A stretch of DNA of 37,369 nucleotides from Gemmatimonadota bacterium. Lineage in GTDB: Bacteria; Gemmatimonadota; Gemmatimonadetes; Longimicrobiales; RSA9. Numbering within the stretch: the stretch's first letter is position 1; every line of letters starts with the position of its first letter. Positions 16,770 through 25,404 of the stretch are shown piece by piece. Under the pieces are notes generated by a model. The model was not told where the DNA came from, did not search any database, and saw nothing but the letters and a program-made list of their open reading frames with translations. The position numbers and the translations under genes were made by a program. The stretch is taken from assembly GCA_039715185.1 (NCBI GenBank), contig JBDLIA010000027.1, positions 1-37,369 on the forward strand, written 5' to 3'.

Positions 16770-18926
16770 ATGTCTGCCCTCTACCGAGAAGTCCTGGTAC
16801 CCGTAGACAATTCGCGAGAATCGGATATCGCGGTGGACCGCGCCATCGAGGTCTGCCGCAGCTCCGACGGCCGCATCACGGGTACTCACGTCTACGCCGC
16901 CCGGCTGCACGACGTGCGGTTTCGCCAGCTCGAGGTCGGCCTCCCCGCGCAGTTCCAGGAGCCGGCCGAGATCAAGCGGCAGCGCAAGATCCACGACAAG
17001 CTGATCGAGAAAGGGCTGCAGCTCATCTCGGACAGCTTCCTGGACCAGGTCGACGCGCGCTGCAAGGCGGCGGGCGTACCGCTCACCCGCCAGCTCCTGG
17101 AGGGTATCAACTACGAGGAGATCGCCAAGGAGGCGAACCGCGGCCAGGGTCGCCTTCCCTCCCTGATCGGCTTCGATCCGAACATCGCCGACAAGTACGA
17201 CGGCGGAGAGCGCGCACGTTCCGATGTGCTGATGGGCGCGGATGGCAAGCTGGTGGCCGAGGAGGAAGAGCAGGACGACAAGGTGGCCGGGTCCAGCGAG
17301 CGCGACTACGACCTGGTGGTCATGGGCGCGCACGGACTCGGCCGGCAGCACTTCAGCCAGCTCGGCGGGGTGGTCGGACGATCGCTGCGTGGCATCGAAA
17401 AAGACGTGCTGGTGGTGCGCGACGATCGCGCGCTGGAGGGCGGCTCGTTCATGGTCTGCGTGGACGGCTCCGCGTACGGCTACAAGGGCATGAGGGTGGC
17501 GCTCGAGCTCGCCCGCCTGTACGGCGCCAAGCTGTACGTGTGCAGCGCGTTCGACGTGGAATACCACCACGTGGTCTTCAACAACATCAAGGACGTGCTG
17601 TCCGTCCAAGCGTCCAAGGTCTTCAAGTTCGAGGAGCAGGAAGAGCTCCACAACAACATCATCGACAAGGGCCTGCTCAGGCTCTGCCAGGCCAACGTCA
17701 GGCGCGCCCAGGTGATGGCCGAGGAGTACCCCGACGTCGAGGTCGAGACCCAGATCCTGATCGGCAAGCCGTTCCAGGTCGTGCTGCAGTGGGCGGAGGA
17801 GGTGGAGCCGTCGTTGCTGGTTCTGGCCCGCCATGGCTCGCACCGGATCGACGGCACGGAGCTGGGCTCGCAGGCGGAAAACCTGGTGCGCCTCGCCCCC
17901 ACCAACGTGCTCCTCATCGGCACCACGGACGTGCGGCCCGAGGAAATCCCCTGGATCGAAGAGGACGGCGAAAAGGGGCTCGAGTGGGCTCCCGAGGCGG
18001 AGGTCAGGATCCTTCGGGTGCCGCCCTTCGCGCTCGGCATCGCGCGCAAGGCGGTGGAGGAATTCGTCCTGGAGCACCACGGCCCGGGCAGCATCTACGC
18101 CGCGGCGTTCGTCGACGAAGGCTTCGGCAAGCTGGCCGCGGACAACGGCAGCGGCGCCATCGCCAACGGTCACGACATCCCCATGCAGGTCACGGCCGGG
18201 CCGCATGGCCCCGTGGCCGCGCCGTCGAAGGAGGACCTGCCCGTCGTCACCGGCGAGCGATTGGACGAGGCGATTCGCAAGCTGCTGCCCACGCACATGC
18301 AGCTCATCATGGGCATCGGCACGGCGGAGGAGCTGGCGCTCGCCGAGGTCAAGGCCGAGCAGGCCATGAAGCGGACGGTCGTCGAAGGACACGACGCGGA
18401 CGGCCTGGACGAGGCGCCGCCGGTCGAGGCCAAGTGCCCCTACACCGGCGCCATCCAGCAGCGCCAGCGCGACGAGCGCGACGCCATCGTGTGGACCGCC
18501 GAAGCCTTCGGGCGGCTGCGTCAGGTGCCGCTCATCGCCCGGCCGCTGGCCCGCAACACGGTGGAGAAGTTCGCCCGCGGGCACGGCCACTGGCGCGTTA
18601 CCACGCCCATCATGGACGATAACAAGCAGGCCATGATCGAGGCGGACGAATTCGACCTGGACACCATGCTGGTGATGTTCAAGGAGCTGCAGACCAAGCA
18701 GCTCAAGGCGGCGGCCGAGGGCGTGGACGGGCTCAGCGAGGAGATGCGCGCGTTCATCGAAGAGGCCAAGGCGAGCGGCGTCACGCGCTGCCCGATCCGG
18801 GACATCGAGGCGCAGGCCGACAAGTGCCCGGTGGATTTCAAGTTGGCGTCGCCGGAGGAAGCCAGGCGCGCGATGGAGATGTTCGTGACTGAGGGGGGCG
18901 GGGTGGAAGAAGGGGAAAAGGCTTGA
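16770..18926 (+). CDS. Tandem universal-stress-domain protein with PCP_red domain
   Basis: 718 aa; ATG 16770 with AAGG close upstream. Usp domain 1 (~1-215) opens with YREVLVPVDNSRESD and contains a long charged insert before VVMGAHGLGRQ and a GRSLRG-type ATP-binding loop. Usp domain 2 (~225-390) has MVCVDGSAYGYKGM, VLARHGSHRIDG and NVLLIG. Residues ~390-570 are unrecognised. Residues ~573-623 match PCP_red (W-x-x-EAFGRLRQVPLIARPLA, then the VTTPIMDDNK helix), and a Cys-containing tail follows (CPIRDI, DKCPVDF). The best guess is a cytoplasmic nucleotide-binding sensor or assembly factor. It is 13 bases from the radical SAM gene that carries the same domain. Usp plus PCP_red in one chain is unusual; its function is unknown. 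Confidence 0.8.
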   Translation: MSALYREVLVPVDNSRESDIAVDRAIEVCRSSDGRITGTHVYAARLHDVRFRQLEVGLPAQFQEPAEIKRQRKIHDKLIEKGLQLISDSFLDQVDARCKAAGVPLTRQLLEGINYEEIAKEANRGQGRLPSLIGFDPNIADKYDGGERARSDVLMGADGKLVAEEEEQDDKVAGSSERDYDLVVMGAHGLGRQHFSQLGGVVGRSLRGIEKDVLVVRDDRALEGGSFMVCVDGSAYGYKGMRVALELARLYGAKLYVCSAFDVEYHHVVFNNIKDVLSVQASKVFKFEEQEELHNNIIDKGLLRLCQANVRRAQVMAEEYPDVEVETQILIGKPFQVVLQWAEEVEPSLLVLARHGSHRIDGTELGSQAENLVRLAPTNVLLIGTTDVRPEEIPWIEEDGEKGLEWAPEAEVRILRVPPFALGIARKAVEEFVLEHHGPGSIYAAAFVDEGFGKLAADNGSGAIANGHDIPMQVTAGPHGPVAAPSKEDLPVVTGERLDEAIRKLLPTHMQLIMGIGTAEELALAEVKAEQAMKRTVVEGHDADGLDEAPPVEAKCPYTGAIQQRQRDERDAIVWTAEAFGRLRQVPLIARPLARNTVEKFARGHGHWRVTTPIMDDNKQAMIEADEFDLDTMLVMFKELQTKQLKAAAEGVDGLSEEMRAFIEEAKASGVTRCPIRDIEAQADKCPVDFKLASPEEARRAMEMFVTEGGGVEEGEKA

Positions 18927-18942
18927 GCCCTATCCCGGCGTG

Positions 18943-20334
18943 ATGGGACGTCTCCCCGTGCTGGACCTCCCCACCGGGAGAGACACCGGCTCAGACGGAC
19001 TGCTTCCCTGGACCGGGCAGAGCGTCGCGTCCGCGCCGGAGGCCCATGCGCGGCGGGCGGGGCACCTTCCGCACGTCGTCGCCTGGAATCTCACCCGCCG
19101 CTGCAACCTCGCCTGCTCTCACTGCTACATCGCCGCCGGCTCCTGGCATACCGAAGACGCGGAGCTGGACACCGCCGAGGTGTTCCGCATCACCGACGAG
19201 ATCCTCGCGGTGAACCCGGCTCCGATGTTCGTGCTGAGCGGCGGCGAGCCGCTGCTGCGGCCCGACCTGGAGGACATCGCCCGGCAGGCGGCGCGCGGCG
19301 GCGCCACGGTCGTCGTGGGCACCAACGGCACGCTGCTGACCGAGGAGCGCATCGCGGGGCTCAAGGACGCGGGCGTGCGCGGGGTGGCGATCAGCGTGGA
19401 CTCGCTCGACGCCCGTTACCACGACCGCTTCCGGCACGGAGGTGGGGCGCTGGAGGACACGCTCGCCGCCGTAGGACGGCTGCGCGAGGCCGAGCTGGAC
19501 TTCATCGTCCAGACCTCGCTGACCGCCGGCAATCGCGCAGAGATCGGCCGGATCGCGCAGTGGGCCGCCGACGCGGGGGCGGTGAGCTTCAACCTGTACT
19601 TCCTGGTGGCGACCGGGCGCGGCGAGCGCATGCGCGGCCTCACCCCGGAGGAGAACGAGGCCGTCCTGCTGGACGTGGTCGAGCTGGAGCGGCGCTACCG
19701 CGGGCGCATGATGGTCCGCACCAAGTGCCAGCCCCAGCTCATGCGACACGTGACGGAGGGTGACCCCGACTCCCCGCTGCTGGGCTACGAGACGCGCTGC
19801 CCGTGCGGGATCCACTACTGCCGCATCACGCCGGAAGGGAAGCTCACCCCCTGCCCGTACGCGCCCGTGGTAGCGGGAGACCTGCGCTCCGAGTCGTTCG
19901 CCGACGTGTGGTTCGGGTCGCCGGCGCTCAACGCGCTGCGCGGGGGCGAGCTCGGCGGTAAGTGCGGCGCCTGCGAGTACCGGCGGGTGTGCGGCGGCTG
20001 CCGCGCCCGGGCGCTTGCGGACACGGGCGACCTGCTCGGTGCCGACGAATCGTGCGCCTACGAGCCCACGGGCGAGGCGGCGGTCGTGGAGCCCGAGCGC
20101 ACGATCACCTACGGGGCGTCGTTCGAGGGCGAGCTGCCCTGGGATGAGGACGCGCGAGAGCGCATCGCGCGCGCCCCCAGCTTCGTGCGCGGCGTGGTGT
20201 CGCAGAGGGTCGAATCTTTCGCGCGCGCGCGTGGCCACACGCGCGTGACCACCGAAGTCATGGACGAGGTGCGACGGTCTATGCCCGTGGATTTCTCGAA
20301 GCGGATGCCCTTCTTCATGAGGGGGGACCGATGA
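18943..20334 (+). CDS. Radical SAM/SPASM protein with C-terminal PCP_red domain
   Basis: 463 aa from ATG 18943 (GTG 18940 just before it is possible). The radical SAM cluster motif is CNLACSHC (C54, C58, C61) in the context NLTRRCNLACSHCYI. LSGGEPLLRPDL and GTNGTLL follow as expected. A SPASM-type auxiliary-cluster region is present: RCPCGIHYCRITPEGKLTPC (~285-304) and CGACEYRRVCGGCRA (~341-355). Residues ~399-446 are PCP_red (DEDARERIARAPSFVRGVV, then VTTEVMDEVR). It resembles the NirJ/PqqE-like group that modifies haem or peptides. Its stop overlaps the start of the CydA-like gene, so a role in maturing that complex or its haem is attractive but unproven. Confidence 0.87.
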   Translation: MGRLPVLDLPTGRDTGSDGLLPWTGQSVASAPEAHARRAGHLPHVVAWNLTRRCNLACSHCYIAAGSWHTEDAELDTAEVFRITDEILAVNPAPMFVLSGGEPLLRPDLEDIARQAARGGATVVVGTNGTLLTEERIAGLKDAGVRGVAISVDSLDARYHDRFRHGGGALEDTLAAVGRLREAELDFIVQTSLTAGNRAEIGRIAQWAADAGAVSFNLYFLVATGRGERMRGLTPEENEAVLLDVVELERRYRGRMMVRTKCQPQLMRHVTEGDPDSPLLGYETRCPCGIHYCRITPEGKLTPCPYAPVVAGDLRSESFADVWFGSPALNALRGGELGGKCGACEYRRVCGGCRARALADTGDLLGADESCAYEPTGEAAVVEPERTITYGASFEGELPWDEDARERIARAPSFVRGVVSQRVESFARARGHTRVTTEVMDEVRRSMPVDFSKRMPFFMRGDR

Positions 20335-22148
20335 TCCGAGGCGGTGGCAGGTGGCGTGGCTGGGCGGCGCTGCTCGGGGCTATGGCGCTGGTGGCGGTCG
20401 GGGTCGCGCTGGCCGAACCGGCCTGGGCCCAGACGGCCGCGCCTGCGGGCCGCGAGTACGGCGATTTCCCCATCGTCGGCGGCCGCATCGTGGTCTGGGT
20501 ATCCGCTCAGATCCACCTGATGTTCGCTGCCTTCGTGCTGGGCGTGCCGATGTTCGCCGTGGTCGCCGAAGCCATAGGCATGTTCGGCGGCGAGAAGCGC
20601 TACGACAGGCTGGCCAAGGAGTTCACGCGGCTGCTGCTGATCGCCTACAGCGCCACCGCCATCTGGGGCGCCATCCTGAGCTTCGCGCTGGTCATCATCT
20701 ACCCGCGCTTCTGGACCCACATGATGGAGATCTTCGAGATCTCCGTGTGGTTCTACCTGGGCCTGTTCTTCCTCGAGTCGTTCACGCTGTACCTGTATTA
20801 CTACGGCTGGGAGCGTTGGAGCACCGGGCGCGCGAAGATGGCGCACTGGGGCATGGGCATCCTGCTCAATGTGTGGGGCACCGCGGTGATGTTCATCGCC
20901 GACTCATGGCTGAGCTACATGATGAGCCCCGCCGAGGGCGTCACGGCGGACACGCCGCCGGGCGACATCGGCGTGTGGTCGGCCATCGTCAACCCCACCT
21001 GGATGCCGATCAACATCCACCGGATCATCGCGAACGTGGTGTTCGGCGGCGCCATCGTCGGCGCCTACGCAGCCTTCCGCTTCCTGAACGCCAGCACCGA
21101 CGAGGAGCGCGCGCACTACGACTGGATGGGCTACGTCGGCAACATCATCGCCATCGGCGCGCTGATCATCCTGCCGTTCGCCGGCTACTACCTGGGGCGC
21201 GAGATCTACGAGTACAACCAGCAGATGGGCATCACCATGATGGGTGGGTTCATGAGCTGGCTGTGGATCATCCAGGCGTTCCTGATCGGCGTGCTGTTCC
21301 TGGCGGGCAACTACTACCTGTGGGTGGGCATGCAGCGCATCCCGGGCGCCGAACGCTTCGCGCCCTACACCAAGTGGATGCTGCTCGTGCTGGTGCTGGG
21401 GGTGATCGTGTGGGCGACGCCGCACACCATGATCGCGAGCCGCTCCGAGCTCGCCGCGATGGGCGGGAGCCACCACCCGTTCCTGGGCGTGCTGGGGGTC
21501 ATGAGCGCCAAGAACACGGCGGTCAACCTCATGATCTTGACCACGTTCTTGTCGTTTCTTCTCTACCGCCGCGCCAACAAGACTCCCGTCGTCCCGTGGG
21601 CGAAGACGGGCACCAGGGTGCAGGGCATGGTGTTCCTGGTGTCATCGGCGGTCGTGCTCTTCTACGGGATCTACGGCTACTTCGTCCCCGCGGTGCAGCG
21701 CATCGGTTTCAGCGTCTACCAGGTCCTGGCGGTCTTGATCACGATCGTGGTGGTGGTGGCCATCGACTTCGCGATGGGCAGGGGCGCCGAGTCGCGGGGA
21801 GCGATCCGCTGGGGCCAGATGCCGCCACGTTCGCAGTACGCCCTGTTCGTGCTGGCCGTGACCTTCACGTGGCTCATGGGGCTCATGGGCTTCGCGCGCA
21901 GCGGCATACGCCAGCACTGGCACATCTGGGAGGTGATGCGCGACACGAGCGAGTGGGCCGCCACCCCGGCGCTCGGCTTCGCCGCCCAGGTGATCACCGC
22001 CTGCGTGCTGATCTTCCTGGGGCTGATCGGGTTCATCTTCTGGCTCGGAGGGCTGGTGGAGAAGCCCGTCCTGGCCGACGTGCGCGCCGACGCTGGCGGT
22101 GCCGTGGCGCTCGCCGGCGCCAACGCCGATCCCGCGCGGGGGCAGTGA
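20331..22148 (+). CDS. CydA-like (cytochrome bd subunit I superfamily) membrane haem protein, no CydB partner
   Basis: 605 aa; ATG 20331 overlaps the radical SAM stop (ATGA). An N-terminal signal-like segment ending PAWAQ is absent from classical CydA. The CydA core follows: AQIHLMFAAFVLGVPMF with H62 (like E. coli H19), FFLES with E149 (like E107), and INIHRIIANVVFGG with H230 (like H186); the spacings of 87 and 168 residues mirror E. coli (88 and 167). By hand alignment the E99 position is Phe141, the quinol-loop Lys/Glu segment is missing, and no GRQPW motif is found. Additional TM helices extend the C-terminus. No cydB follows; three cytochromes c do. It may be an O2 reductase of a divergent bd type, or a quinol or cytochrome c electron-transfer subunit. 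Confidence 0.85.
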   Translation: MIRGGGRWRGWAALLGAMALVAVGVALAEPAWAQTAAPAGREYGDFPIVGGRIVVWVSAQIHLMFAAFVLGVPMFAVVAEAIGMFGGEKRYDRLAKEFTRLLLIAYSATAIWGAILSFALVIIYPRFWTHMMEIFEISVWFYLGLFFLESFTLYLYYYGWERWSTGRAKMAHWGMGILLNVWGTAVMFIADSWLSYMMSPAEGVTADTPPGDIGVWSAIVNPTWMPINIHRIIANVVFGGAIVGAYAAFRFLNASTDEERAHYDWMGYVGNIIAIGALIILPFAGYYLGREIYEYNQQMGITMMGGFMSWLWIIQAFLIGVLFLAGNYYLWVGMQRIPGAERFAPYTKWMLLVLVLGVIVWATPHTMIASRSELAAMGGSHHPFLGVLGVMSAKNTAVNLMILTTFLSFLLYRRANKTPVVPWAKTGTRVQGMVFLVSSAVVLFYGIYGYFVPAVQRIGFSVYQVLAVLITIVVVVAIDFAMGRGAESRGAIRWGQMPPRSQYALFVLAVTFTWLMGLMGFARSGIRQHWHIWEVMRDTSEWAATPALGFAAQVITACVLIFLGLIGFIFWLGGLVEKPVLADVRADAGGAVALAGANADPARGQ

Positions 22149-22155
22149 GGCGACC

Positions 22156-22971
22156 ATGCTGCTGACCAACCTGAAGATCCTGGCCGTCATTCTGGGGACC
22201 GTTACGCTCTACACGGTGCTCGCCTCGGCCATCCCGCAGATAGAGTCGGAGGTCCCTCAGGAACTCACGCTGGGCGCGGACTTTTCCGCCGAAGAGCTGG
22301 TCGCGGCGGGCGAGGATCTGTACCAGGGCGCGGGCGGCTGCGTGGCCTGTCACGGCCTGGGGACGCGGGCGCCCAACCTGCTGACCGACCACGCCGGAAC
22401 GGGACTGATCGGCGCGCGCTGTGCCGCCCGCGAGACCGGCAAGGACTGCAAGACCTACCTGCACGAGGCGCTCGTCCAGCCGCTGGCCTACGTGGTGGAG
22501 GGTTTCGGGCCGATCATGCCGGACATGAGCCGCACGCTGTCGGACGCGCAGATATGGGCGTTGGTGGCGTACCTGGAGAGCCTGGGCGGCACGGTGGACG
22601 TGACGGCCGACGACGTCGGCGCCGGCGCGGACCCCGCAGGCGAGGCGGCCGACGCGCCGAACGGAGCCGCCGCGGCGGCGGGCGGCGGCGCGATCGCGGG
22701 AGGAAGTACGGACGCAACGGAGATCTGGGCGGCGGCGGGCTGCGGCGCGTGTCACCAGCTCGGCGGCGAGGGGGGCGCGGTCGGCCCCGCGCTGGACGGC
22801 CTGGGCGCCACGCGGGATCGCGCCTACATCCGCCGCGCGATCCTGGACCCGGCGGCCGATCTGGCGCCCGGCTTCGAGGCGCTGGGCGGGATGATGCCGG
22901 CGGCGTTCGGCCAGTCGCTGTCGGCGGCGCAACTCGAGGCGCTCGTGGACCTGCTCGCGGAAGAGGGCTGA
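22156..22971 (+). CDS. Membrane-anchored diheme cytochrome c
   Basis: 271 aa; ATG 22156, GTGAGG close upstream, 7 bases after the CydA-like stop. An uncleaved N-terminal TM (LKILAVILGTVTLYTVLASAI) anchors two class I cytochrome c domains. The first haem site is CVACH (C62-H66) with axial Met expected near IMPDMSRTL; the second is CGACH (C196-H200) with a likely Met in GGMMPAAF. An Ala/Gly-rich linker of about 50 residues joins the domains. It faces the periplasm and should accept or pass electrons next to the CydA-like protein. Tight spacing with both neighbours argues for a stable complex. Substrate and direction of electron flow are inferred. Confidence 0.87.
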   Translation: MLLTNLKILAVILGTVTLYTVLASAIPQIESEVPQELTLGADFSAEELVAAGEDLYQGAGGCVACHGLGTRAPNLLTDHAGTGLIGARCAARETGKDCKTYLHEALVQPLAYVVEGFGPIMPDMSRTLSDAQIWALVAYLESLGGTVDVTADDVGAGADPAGEAADAPNGAAAAAGGGAIAGGSTDATEIWAAAGCGACHQLGGEGGAVGPALDGLGATRDRAYIRRAILDPAADLAPGFEALGGMMPAAFGQSLSAAQLEALVDLLAEEG

Positions 22972-22972
22972 C

Positions 22973-23767
22973 ATGCGCTACCTGAAGCACCCGCTCGGCG
23001 CGGCGGTCGCGATCATGGTCGGCTCCTACCTGCTGATCGACTTCGGCATCGTCTACATCCCGCCGCTACTGGGGATGGACAGCGCGCCCGTGCCCAACAG
23101 CGTGGTGCTGCAGTACCTCGCGACCGTGTTCGCCGGCGTGCTGATCCTGGCCAGCTGGAACGACGAGCGCTGGGCGGAGTTCAAGCGGCCGTTCCAGGAG
23201 ACCATGGTGCTGCCCGAGCGGCGCACGTTGCGCTCGATCCTGATGGTGGCGCTGCCGCTGCTGATCGGGCTGTTCGTCTTCCTGCAGGTGCGGCCCACGG
23301 TCGCGGCGCCGTCCACGCTGCGGTCCATCCACCCCGCGCCGCCCTCGCAGATCGACTTCCGGGGCCGGACCATGGTGCTCGCCGGCCTGAACAATCCCCT
23401 GCGGGCCGACGGGTCGATCTCCGAGGACTACGAGGAAGGGAAGCGGGTCTACTACCAGAACTGCCTGCCGTGCCACGGCGACGCGCTGGCGGGCGACGGC
23501 CACTACGCGCGCGGCTTCAACCCCGCGCCGCTGTCGTTCGACGACGTGGGCACCATCGCCCAGCTCACCGAGAGCTTCGTGTTCTGGCGCGTCGCCAAGG
23601 GGGGCCCGGGGCTGCCGGTCGAGGGCACGCCGTGGCACTCCGCGATGCCGGTCTGGGAGGACTTCCTGACCGAGGATGAGATCTGGTCGGTGATCGTCTT
23701 CATGTACGAGCAGGCGGGCCACTCGCCGCGCACGTGGGAAGAAGACGAGGAAGGGGGCGAGCACTGA
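22973..23767 (+). CDS. Membrane-anchored monoheme cytochrome c
   Basis: 264 aa; ATG 22973 is one base past the previous stop. Three N-terminal hydrophobic segments (VAIMVGSYLLIDFGIVYI; YLATVFAGVLILASW; ILMVALPLLIGLFVFLQV) precede a periplasmic cytochrome c domain with one CxxCH, CLPCH (C164-H168), in the form YYQNCLPCHGDALAGDG, and a candidate axial Met in HSAMPVWEDFL. The layout, a multi-span anchor plus one haem c, resembles accessory subunits of alternative oxidase complexes. It shares its last base with the next start (TGATG), so translation is coupled. It is probably an integral subunit of the CydA-like complex. Confidence 0.85.
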   Translation: MRYLKHPLGAAVAIMVGSYLLIDFGIVYIPPLLGMDSAPVPNSVVLQYLATVFAGVLILASWNDERWAEFKRPFQETMVLPERRTLRSILMVALPLLIGLFVFLQVRPTVAAPSTLRSIHPAPPSQIDFRGRTMVLAGLNNPLRADGSISEDYEEGKRVYYQNCLPCHGDALAGDGHYARGFNPAPLSFDDVGTIAQLTESFVFWRVAKGGPGLPVEGTPWHSAMPVWEDFLTEDEIWSVIVFMYEQAGHSPRTWEEDEEGGEH

Positions 23768-25341
23768 TGCGCGCCTTCGTCTCCTCCGCCGGGCTGGTCG
23801 CGGCGGCCATCGCGCTGGCCGCCCCGCTGGCCGCCCAGGACGCCGAGCACCCCGGCAAGGCGCCCTACGACAAGTGGTGCTCCGGCTGCCACGGCGTCGA
23901 GGGCGACGGCCAGGGCTACGGCACCGAGTACATGCTGCCGCGACCCCGGGACTTCACGCAGGCCCTCTACCAGATCCGGACGACCGAGAGCGGCGGCCTG
24001 CCCACCGACGCGGACATCCTCGCGGTCATCGACGACGGCATGCCGGGCACCGCCATGCCGGGTTGGCGCGAACGCCTCACGCGGGACGAGCGCGACGCCC
24101 TGGTCGACTACCTGAAGACCTTTTCGCGCTTCTTCGAGACCGAGGGCACGCCCCAGGCGCTGGACCTCGGGCGACCGTTGGGCGGCGGAGCCGACGGCAT
24201 CGCCGCGGGCCGCGAGGTCTTCGAGCGGGTCGAGTGCTGGAAGTGCCACGGCGATGCGGGCCGCGGCGACGGCACCTCGGCGCCGGACATGACCGACGAC
24301 AACGACGATCCCATTCGCCCCGCCGACCTGAGCGAGCCGTGGATGTTCAACGGCGGCGGCACCGTCGAGGACATCTATCGGCGCCTGCGCACCGGCTTGG
24401 ACGGCACGCCCATGCCGTCCTCGAGCGATCTGATCACCTCGGGCGTCGCCAGCGAAGAGGAACTCTGGAATCTGGCGCATTACGTCCGCAGCCTGGGTCC
24501 CGAGACCTTCCCGGAGCCCGCCGAGGTCATCCGCGCGGACCTCGCCGAGGGCGCGCTTCCGGATTCGCCGGGCGACGCTGAGTGGGCCGGCTACGAGCGC
24601 TTCTGGGTGCCGCTGGTCGGCCAGATCCTGGTGGCGCCGCGCTGGTTCGCGCCGTCGGTGGACGGCGTCTGGGTGCAGGCCGCGCACGACGGCCGGGAGC
24701 TCGCTCTCAGGCTATCCTGGCACGATCCCTCCCAGAGCCCGGACTCCATCTGGGACGCGTGGCGGCAGCTGGTCGAAGCGAGCATGCGGCCCGTCGAGGG
24801 AGAGCCCGCCGGCCCGGATCTGCCGGACGCCTTGTCGGTACAGTTCCCGGCGGTCATGCCGGACGGGCGCGAGCTGCCCTTTTTCCTGGGTGGCGATAGC
24901 CGTCGGCCGGCCTACACCTGGCTATGGAACGCCGCGGACGGCGTCTCGGAGGCGTTCGGCAGGGGGCTCGCCGACACCGAGTCGCTGGGCGCGGGCGACG
25001 TGTCCGCGCAGGCCGAGTTCGACGACGGCGAGTGGCGCTTGGTCATGCGCCGGACGCTGGACGCCGGCGACGATGATCGGCGCCTGAGCTTCGTCACGGG
25101 CGAAGCCATCCCGGTCGCGTTCCGCGTCTGGGACGGCAACAACGGCGAGGCCGGCACGCGCGGCTCGATCAGTTCCTGGTACTATGTTCACCTGACGGAG
25201 CCAACGCCCGCGTCGACCTACGCCTATCCGGTGATCGCCGCGGTCCTGTCCGCCCTGCTGGGTCTGCTCATCGTGCGGCGCGCGCAGAGCGCGAGCGCGA
25301 CGAGCGAGGACGCGCACCCGGCGCCGGCGGGCGCCGTTTGA
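23767..25341 (+). CDS. Diheme cytochrome c fused to an ethylbenzene-dehydrogenase-type haem b domain
   Basis: 524 aa; ATG 23767 overlaps the previous stop by one base. A cleavable signal (LVAAAIALAAPLAAQ) is followed by two haem c sites, CSGCH (C38-H42) and CWKCH (C157-H161), each in a class I-like fold with PGTAMPGW and DGTPMPSS Met loops. Residues ~270-490 match the EB_dh/NxrC-like haem-binding beta domain (WVPLVGQILVAPRWFAP, ALRLSWHDPS, AYTWLWNA, VAFRVWDGNNGE). A C-terminal TM (YPVIAAVLSALLGLLIV) anchors it, facing the periplasm. The domain normally belongs to gamma subunits of molybdenum enzymes, but no such catalytic subunit is encoded nearby. It likely relays electrons between the CydA-like complex and the Cox enzyme. 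Confidence 0.87.
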   Translation: MRAFVSSAGLVAAAIALAAPLAAQDAEHPGKAPYDKWCSGCHGVEGDGQGYGTEYMLPRPRDFTQALYQIRTTESGGLPTDADILAVIDDGMPGTAMPGWRERLTRDERDALVDYLKTFSRFFETEGTPQALDLGRPLGGGADGIAAGREVFERVECWKCHGDAGRGDGTSAPDMTDDNDDPIRPADLSEPWMFNGGGTVEDIYRRLRTGLDGTPMPSSSDLITSGVASEEELWNLAHYVRSLGPETFPEPAEVIRADLAEGALPDSPGDAEWAGYERFWVPLVGQILVAPRWFAPSVDGVWVQAAHDGRELALRLSWHDPSQSPDSIWDAWRQLVEASMRPVEGEPAGPDLPDALSVQFPAVMPDGRELPFFLGGDSRRPAYTWLWNAADGVSEAFGRGLADTESLGAGDVSAQAEFDDGEWRLVMRRTLDAGDDDRRLSFVTGEAIPVAFRVWDGNNGEAGTRGSISSWYYVHLTEPTPASTYAYPVIAAVLSALLGLLIVRRAQSASATSEDAHPAPAGAV

Positions 25342-25404
25342 AACCAGCGCCGCCCCCCTTCTGGGGGCCGGCGTGTCAGTCACACAGCGATGGAGAATCG
25401 GCAC

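Noticed and set aside
16548-18590. 680-aa open frame on the minus strand opposite the Usp gene
   Set aside because: It is a mirror of the real gene in GC-rich DNA: rich in His, Arg, Val and Leu without domain motifs, no ribosome site, and the plus-strand frame has clear Usp and PCP_red motifs.
20331-22971. A complete cytochrome bd oxidase (CydAB)
   Set aside because: No CydB-type protein follows the CydA-like gene, and quinol-site motifs are missing by eye, so the standard annotation is not supported.
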